A stretch of 17,046 bases of DNA, from positions 1 through 17,046 of the forward strand of contig CAYSPA010000022.1 of NCBI GenBank assembly GCA_964432835.1. The letters are read 5' to 3'. Made by a program: the position numbers and the translations under genes. Below the pieces are notes generated by a model. The model worked only from the letters and a program-made list of their open reading frames with translations, ran no database searches and was not told the origin of the DNA. The stretch's first letter is position 1, and each line of letters opens with the position of its first letter. Shown here piece by piece: positions 13,085 through 17,046 of this stretch. The DNA is from B18-G2 sp964432835. Its GTDB lineage: Archaea; Thermoplasmatota; E2; DHVEG-1; B18-G2.

Positions 13085-14340
13085 TGAAAGACCTTGATGA
13101 ATTGATAAAGGAGATATACAGCTACAAGAGGTACGGTATACGACTTGGTTTAGACAGAATAAAATATATAGTAAAGAAACTGGGAAACCCTCAAGATAAT
13201 TACAAAGTCATACATGTTGGGGGAACAAATGGAAAAGGTTCTGTCTGCAGGTTTATCGAATCCGTGTTGAGAAAAGCGGGATACAAGGTGGGTCTCTACA
13301 CTTCTCCCCATCTCCTGGATTTCAGGGAGAGATTTCTGGTCAATGGCGAGATGATAAGCAAGGATGAATTGTGCCATGTATTGAAGAAAGTCCTTTCCAT
13401 CGCCGAGTACATGGATGATAAGCCCACATTTTTTGAGATTTCCACGGCCTGCGCCTTTGAGTATTTCAGCGAGAGGGAAGTGGATTTTGGCATAGTGGAG
13501 GTTGGTCTCGGAGGGAGACACGATGCGACAAATGTTGTGAATCCAGAAATCACGGTTATAACAAATGTTGAAAGAGACCATACCGATATTTTGGGTAATG
13601 ATATCAGAAAAATTGCTCTTGAGAAAGCGGGTATAATCAAGAGGGGGGTGCCCTTAATAACGGGATGCGATGGGAGAACGCTCGATATTTTGAGGGCGGA
13701 GGCAAGGCGCAAGGGGGCGGAGATCATGGGCATGGGTAAATGGAATAGGATAGCACGCTATCCCGGATGGCAGGTATTTGAGGTGGAGGGATTGCTGAGC
13801 AATTATATCCTCAAAACGAGGATGATGGGAAGATTTCAGGGATTCAATTTATCTCTATCGGTTATGACCATCGATAAATTACAGATGATTGGCACATACA
13901 TACCCGACAACAGTTTGGAGAAGGGCATAGAAGATGCCTTCTATCCCGGAAGAATGCATGTTATATCCGAGGATCCTTTCATACTTTTGGATGGAGCCCA
14001 CAATCTGAGCGCCATCAGGTCCCTGAAGGAAAGCTTGATCGACGATTTCGATCATGAAAAGCTGATAGTTATTATCGGTATACTGAGAGATAAGGAATAT
14101 CGAAGAATGATGGAGGAGATAAGTTCCATATCAGATATCGTCATAGTGACAAAACCCGATAACGAGAGAGCATGTGACCCGGAAGAGCTGTATAGATATA
14201 TCGACGGTGAAAAAAGAATTGCAAAAAGCGTGCCAGATGCTGTAGATATGGCGGTGGATATCGCCGATAAAAAAGATATGATATGCGTTACGGGTTCTCT
14301 CTACACCGTGGGCGAGGCCATGAGGTATATTCTAAATTAA
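13084..14340 (+). CDS. folC: Folylpolyglutamate synthase / dihydrofolate synthase
   Basis: Mur-ligase-type enzyme that adds glutamate to dihydropteroate and/or folates using ATP. The 418-aa length is normal. The P-loop is HVGGTNGKGS (44-53), followed by TSPHLLDFRERF, the second nucleotide loop EVGLGGRHDATNVV, TNVERDHTDILG and EKAGIIKRG. The C-terminal domain has the conserved DGAHN and later TGSLYTVGEAM. Whether it makes dihydrofolate or only lengthens glutamate tails cannot be told from sequence. It sits between purN (1-bp overlap) and a gene like the domain fused before dihydropteroate synthase in some bacteria, supporting a folate-pathway role. Confidence 0.95.
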   Translation: MKDLDELIKEIYSYKRYGIRLGLDRIKYIVKKLGNPQDNYKVIHVGGTNGKGSVCRFIESVLRKAGYKVGLYTSPHLLDFRERFLVNGEMISKDELCHVLKKVLSIAEYMDDKPTFFEISTACAFEYFSEREVDFGIVEVGLGGRHDATNVVNPEITVITNVERDHTDILGNDIRKIALEKAGIIKRGVPLITGCDGRTLDILRAEARRKGAEIMGMGKWNRIARYPGWQVFEVEGLLSNYILKTRMMGRFQGFNLSLSVMTIDKLQMIGTYIPDNSLEKGIEDAFYPGRMHVISEDPFILLDGAHNLSAIRSLKESLIDDFDHEKLIVIIGILRDKEYRRMMEEISSISDIVIVTKPDNERACDPEELYRYIDGEKRIAKSVPDAVDMAVDIADKKDMICVTGSLYTVGEAMRYILN

Positions 14341-14344
14341 AATA
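14333..14344 (+). promoter_or_regulatory. TATA-like element overlapping the folC stop
   Basis: TAAATTAAAATA is centred near 14338, about 29 nt before the GTG at 14367. No Shine-Dalgarno site precedes that GTG, so a nearly leaderless message is possible alongside read-through from folC. Confidence 0.35.
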
Positions 14345-14366
14345 CCTCCATTCGGTTTACATTTCC

Positions 14367-14732
14367 GTGAAGGAGAGAATCGAAGAATTTCATGTGAAAA
14401 ATCTCACTGAAGCCAGAAAATTGATAACCTCCATAGGGTGCGATGAAAAGAGCATAGATATAATGGCACCGAAAGCGCTCTTCAAGGTTTTACTGATAAG
14501 AGGGGTTAATCCCATGGATGCGATTATAATTAAACAGGATATGCTGTCAGTCGGTGGGGAGGTTGCCATACCCAGGGATGTTTTCTGGAGAAAAGAAAAA
14601 TGCGAGATACTCGTGATGGGAACATTGAGGCATCTCTCCACACTTGTGGAAAAGTTGAAGAGGCATCACACGAGTATCAGGGAGATAGCCAAACTCATAG
14701 AGGGTAAGTTAGAGGAGTGGACGAGATCGTGA
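14367..14732 (+). CDS. Stand-alone domain like the N-terminal extension of some dihydropteroate synthases
   Basis: Product of about 121 aa. The sequence resembles what I remember of the roughly 100-residue extension in front of the DHPS barrel of FolP in some thermophilic bacteria: LTEARKLI, SIDIMAPKALFKVLLIRGVN, IIKQDMLSVGGEVAIPR, EILVMGTLRHLSTLVEKLK. No DHPS barrel follows: the frame ends at TGA and a minus-strand gene begins 4 bp later. The role of this domain is unknown; a partner role for a separate DHPS is inference. GTG 14367 is chosen because the first codons of the longer frame (from 14283) overlap folC and do not resemble the family. A start at GTG 14394 is possible. The gene is just downstream of folC, on the same strand. 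Confidence 0.75.
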   Translation: MKERIEEFHVKNLTEARKLITSIGCDEKSIDIMAPKALFKVLLIRGVNPMDAIIIKQDMLSVGGEVAIPRDVFWRKEKCEILVMGTLRHLSTLVEKLKRHHTSIREIAKLIEGKLEEWTRS

Positions 14733-14736
14733 TTCT

Positions 14737-15930
14737 TCATTCGCCATAGTATGCCCTTCCTTTCCATGTAACGCCTTTCTTTAACAGAACCTTGAAGCCG
14801 GAGTGGAGGAATATCAGAGATACAACGATTCCTCCAAGAAATGCGAGAATAGCATATCTCGGCTGACCCTTGAACAGCAGGTGAGCCAACAACTGGGTCC
14901 CAAAAGAAAAGAGCCACGTTGTTGTGGACAGGTAGAATATGTCTCTCGGAATAGATGTGCCGAATAAAAACCACAGCAAACTCGTTACCAGCGTGAGCGT
15001 TGGGAATGAGATGAACAGAAAGATGGCCAGACTCCCGAAGATGGCTGTGGCGAAGGATAGCAATCTCGATCTGATGTTCCAGATGTATGTTAACCCCAGG
15101 AAAATATTTTTGCCCCACCCCTCCCATATCTCTCTGAGATTTCTATACATTCTGACATGCATCATATCCTGACCATTCAGCAATCTCACACCATAACCCT
15201 CTCTCTTGAGTAATCTCGATATCTCCACGTCATCCGTTATCTTATCTCTAATCCTCTTGTAACCGCCCACTCTTTCGAAAGCATCCTTTTTGATTAGGAT
15301 GAATGCACCCATCGCGAGAGCCAGTTTACTTCTGGCGTTATTCACCAGAAATGGTGGACAAACAAACAGAACGAGACCACCGACGATGGGTTGTACAACC
15401 TTCTCCCAGAAACTCTTGCACACAAGGTGAGGTATCAAGCTTACAAGTTCCACATTTTCCTTCTCCGCATAACTCACCGCTTTTGCAATCGTATCGGGAT
15501 GTATTTCGATATCCGCATCAACCATGAGAAGCCATTTACCCCTAGCAAGTTTGCTTCCCTGCTGCATGGCGTAAGATTTTCCTATCCATCCCTTGGGCAG
15601 TTTTTCCTGCTTTACTATCCTGAATCTGTTATCATCTCCAACGAGATTTTTTATAATATCCACGGTATCATCGGTGGAGTCATCGACTATTATAACCTCA
15701 AAATTTGGATACGTCTGGTTTTTCAGGGATCTTATGCATCCCTCCACCCTTTCAGATTCGTTCCTCGTTGGGAGAATTACGCTCACCATCGGAAAATCTC
15801 TCAGGTCAATCTTGACATCCAACAGTTTCGGTGTACCCGTGTAGTTTTTTAGGGTCATGATGAGGTATGCTATCCATAAAGCCAGCACGCCGCCGAGCGC
15901 CAATTCTATCAGTAGATTCGGTATATCCAC
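14737..15930 (-). CDS. Membrane glycosyltransferase family 2 (HpnB/CrtQ-like)
   Basis: Predicted integral membrane glycosyltransferase of 397 aa. One N-terminal membrane helix (about 7-27) is followed by a GT-A domain: VSVILPTRNESERVEGCI (49-66), VIIVDDSTDDT (79-89), the DxD motif MVDADIEIHPD (136-146), the acceptor/catalytic TDDVEISRLLKREGY (232-246), and RMYRNLREIWEGWGKN (260-275), the family's Q/RxxRW-like helix. The C-terminal third holds about three hydrophobic segments and ends KKGVTWKGRAYYG, the 'WKGRxY' tail I associate with hopanoid- or carotenoid-type glycosyltransferases. The acceptor is probably a lipid in the membrane; the sugar is unknown. The start is GTG 15930; the ATG two bases earlier is out of frame and soon stops. 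TATATAAA lies about 26 nt before it, so the mRNA looks leaderless. Confidence 0.9.
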   Translation of the reverse strand: MDIPNLLIELALGGVLALWIAYLIMTLKNYTGTPKLLDVKIDLRDFPMVSVILPTRNESERVEGCIRSLKNQTYPNFEVIIVDDSTDDTVDIIKNLVGDDNRFRIVKQEKLPKGWIGKSYAMQQGSKLARGKWLLMVDADIEIHPDTIAKAVSYAEKENVELVSLIPHLVCKSFWEKVVQPIVGGLVLFVCPPFLVNNARSKLALAMGAFILIKKDAFERVGGYKRIRDKITDDVEISRLLKREGYGVRLLNGQDMMHVRMYRNLREIWEGWGKNIFLGLTYIWNIRSRLLSFATAIFGSLAIFLFISFPTLTLVTSLLWFLFGTSIPRDIFYLSTTTWLFSFGTQLLAHLLFKGQPRYAILAFLGGIVVSLIFLHSGFKVLLKKGVTWKGRAYYGE

Positions 15931-15950
15931 ATACCCCGTATAACAGAAGG

Positions 15951-15962
15951 AGTTTATATATG
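15951..15962 (-). promoter_or_regulatory. TATA box of the glycosyltransferase gene
   Basis: Minus-strand CATATATAAACT has the strong core TATATAAA centred about 26 nt before GTG 15930. It lies in the 39-bp gap after the sulfotransferase gene, so the glycosyltransferase can be transcribed on its own. Confidence 0.65.
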
Positions 15963-15969
15963 GTTGTGT

Positions 15970-16944
15970 CTAAATATCATAGGGTTCGATATCATAGTCG
16001 CAGTGAGAAAAGTAATGTCTCAACCTCGTGTGAATGTAATGCTTGAGAAACATGATTTCTTTTGGGATCTTGAGTTTTCTCGGTTTGATAAACTCTTTGA
16101 AGGATTTTTTGCATGGTTCCATTTCGAGAAACTCGAAAATTCTGGTCACGGTTTCATCGGGGTGTTTACACAACTCCTCGTATTTGATCTCGATATAATC
16201 GATCCCTTTTCTAATCCTGTGAATGTTTTTTGTGAAATATCTCGTAGAACTCGCGAGAAACTCCGTGAGGATAACAAAACCCATCGCGCTCAACTTTCCA
16301 GTCAATAGCTTTCCGGCTATCGTGATAAGGGGATTCTCATGTGCTCGTTTAACGATCTCAGATAATAGTTCGGAGTACACGCTTTTCTCTTCCAGCAAGA
16401 TTCTCAAAGTGTTCATCGATGAGTTTATAACCTTAAGGGGGTGTCTGTGTATAAAGATAAATTTGGAGTCTGGAAGCATTTTTTTGATGAAGATGAAATT
16501 TGAGAAGTCCCACGGATTTTTCAGCAGAATGGGCTTACTCTTGTCCGAGATGAATTGAATCTTTCTGCACATCTCCACAAAGAGTGGCAGGTTCTTTCTG
16601 TTTATCCGGGATGGAATCACTCTGTTGAGCAGAAAACCATACTCCTCCGGAAAATCTGCAGAAATCGTGAGTCTGTCTATCATCCTATCCATCTGTTTCT
16701 TCTCTCTGAGAAATTCATCGAATTCCTTTTTTGCCCGCTCCTCCCTTCCCGTCAAGTGGTTGTACAGGAGGGAATCGTAGTGCAGGACGTGATAAGCGGT
16801 AACCACATTGAATCGCCGAGTCGATGCAAGTATTTTGTAGAGAATACTCGTCCCGGAGCGGTGCAAGCCCAAAATAAACACGGGTTCAAAATCGATATCT
16901 TTTATCAGGTCCATGTATCTTTCATCGAGATTTTGTTTCATCAT
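15970..16944 (-). CDS. Sulfotransferase family protein (PAPS-dependent)
   Basis: Predicted 324-aa sulfotransferase. The 5'-phosphosulfate loop is FILGLHRSGTSILYKIL (23-39), and the 3'-phosphate motif is KFIFIHRHPLKVINSSMNTL, with the conserved Arg and Ser. ISDKSKPILLKNPWDFSN and YIEIKYEELCKHPDETVTRIFEFL are typical of the Sulfotransfer_3-type family, which acts on glycans, lipids and small molecules. No membrane segment is clear, so it is probably cytoplasmic or peripheral. The next gene on the same strand is a membrane glycosyltransferase, suggesting that a glycosylated lipid or glycan is the sulfate acceptor (inference). ATG 16944 lies about 28 nt from a TATA box; ATG 16941 is an alternative. 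Confidence 0.88.
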   Translation of the reverse strand: MMKQNLDERYMDLIKDIDFEPVFILGLHRSGTSILYKILASTRRFNVVTAYHVLHYDSLLYNHLTGREERAKKEFDEFLREKKQMDRMIDRLTISADFPEEYGFLLNRVIPSRINRKNLPLFVEMCRKIQFISDKSKPILLKNPWDFSNFIFIKKMLPDSKFIFIHRHPLKVINSSMNTLRILLEEKSVYSELLSEIVKRAHENPLITIAGKLLTGKLSAMGFVILTEFLASSTRYFTKNIHRIRKGIDYIEIKYEELCKHPDETVTRIFEFLEMEPCKKSFKEFIKPRKLKIPKEIMFLKHYIHTRLRHYFSHCDYDIEPYDI

Positions 16945-16967
16945 TTATTGATATTGAAGGCTGAATC

Positions 16968-16976
16968 ATTTAAAAA
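16968..16976 (-). promoter_or_regulatory. TATA box of the sulfotransferase gene
   Basis: Minus-strand TTTTTAAAT is centred about 28 nt before ATG 16944, giving a leaderless or nearly leaderless mRNA. I see nothing recognisable from 16977 to the window end. Confidence 0.55.
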
Positions 16977-17046
16977 CATATTGTAGTTATGTGCTTTGTG
17001 TAATATATTCTCACCTTGGATATATCAGCACATTCCAGAGTATGGT

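Noticed and set aside
13081..13087. TGATGA as a possible C box of a C/D sRNA
   Set aside because: It is the overlap of the purN stop and folC start; no matching D box or guide structure was seen at a sensible distance.
14283..14366. Extended start of the DHPS-extension-like gene inside folC
   Set aside because: The 28 extra residues overlap the end of folC and show no resemblance to the domain; no ribosome site is seen.

Overview
This window is from a euryarchaeal chromosome, and Thermoplasmata or a relative is the best guess. The archaeal evidence is a type A-like RNase P RNA, a Nop5 (C/D-box sRNP) gene, Trm1, a THEP1-type NTPase, TATA boxes about 24-28 nt before many first start codons, and Arg codons dominated by AGA/AGG. 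The secreted beta-helix/PKD proteins and a C-terminal Ig-like module of the form 'PxNAIY...PF...IxIGxVxVTVxAxD' point towards Thermoplasmata-like lineages, but this is my recollection and not a search result. The very GC-rich RNase P RNA inside a moderate-GC genome suggests a thermophile.

Layout. 1-348 (minus) is the RNase P RNA with its own TATA box. 568-3509 (plus) is a two-gene operon of secreted NosD-like beta-helix proteins. 3583-3687 (plus) is a probable 34-aa gene with its own TATA box and Shine-Dalgarno site. 3698-4573 (minus) is a compact nop5, divergent from an operon at 4629-8276 (plus): pyrD, pyrK, a subtilisin-like lipoprotein, a YjbQ-family gene and a nitroreductase, all overlapping. 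8333-10345 (minus) holds two exported or anchored surface proteins, followed by a conserved 62-aa gene at 10400-10588. 10726-14732 (plus) holds a THEP1 NTPase, trm1, purN, folC and a stand-alone version of the domain that precedes dihydropteroate synthase in some FolP proteins. 14737-16944 (minus) holds a membrane GT2 glycosyltransferase and a PAPS-type sulfotransferase. The last about 100 bases hold only the sulfotransferase promoter. No stretch over 300 bases lacks a gene or RNA; 349-567 is an AT-rich spacer with promoters at both ends.

How the parts fit. Three themes recur: nucleotide and folate one-carbon metabolism (pyrDK; purN-folC-DHPS-extension), RNA maturation (rnpB, nop5, trm1), and the cell envelope (beta-helix, PKD and choice-of-anchor-J-like proteins, subtilase, glycosyltransferase, sulfotransferase). 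The second beta-helix protein and the 8333-9394 protein share the same C-terminal module, which suggests a common surface attachment or display mechanism. First genes of transcription units mostly look leaderless. Downstream genes overlap their neighbour, several with a Shine-Dalgarno site; this led me to move several starts (pyrD and the subtilase to TTG, nitroreductase to an internal ATG, the 62-aa protein to an internal ATG). I see no mobile element, CRISPR array, tRNA or rRNA.
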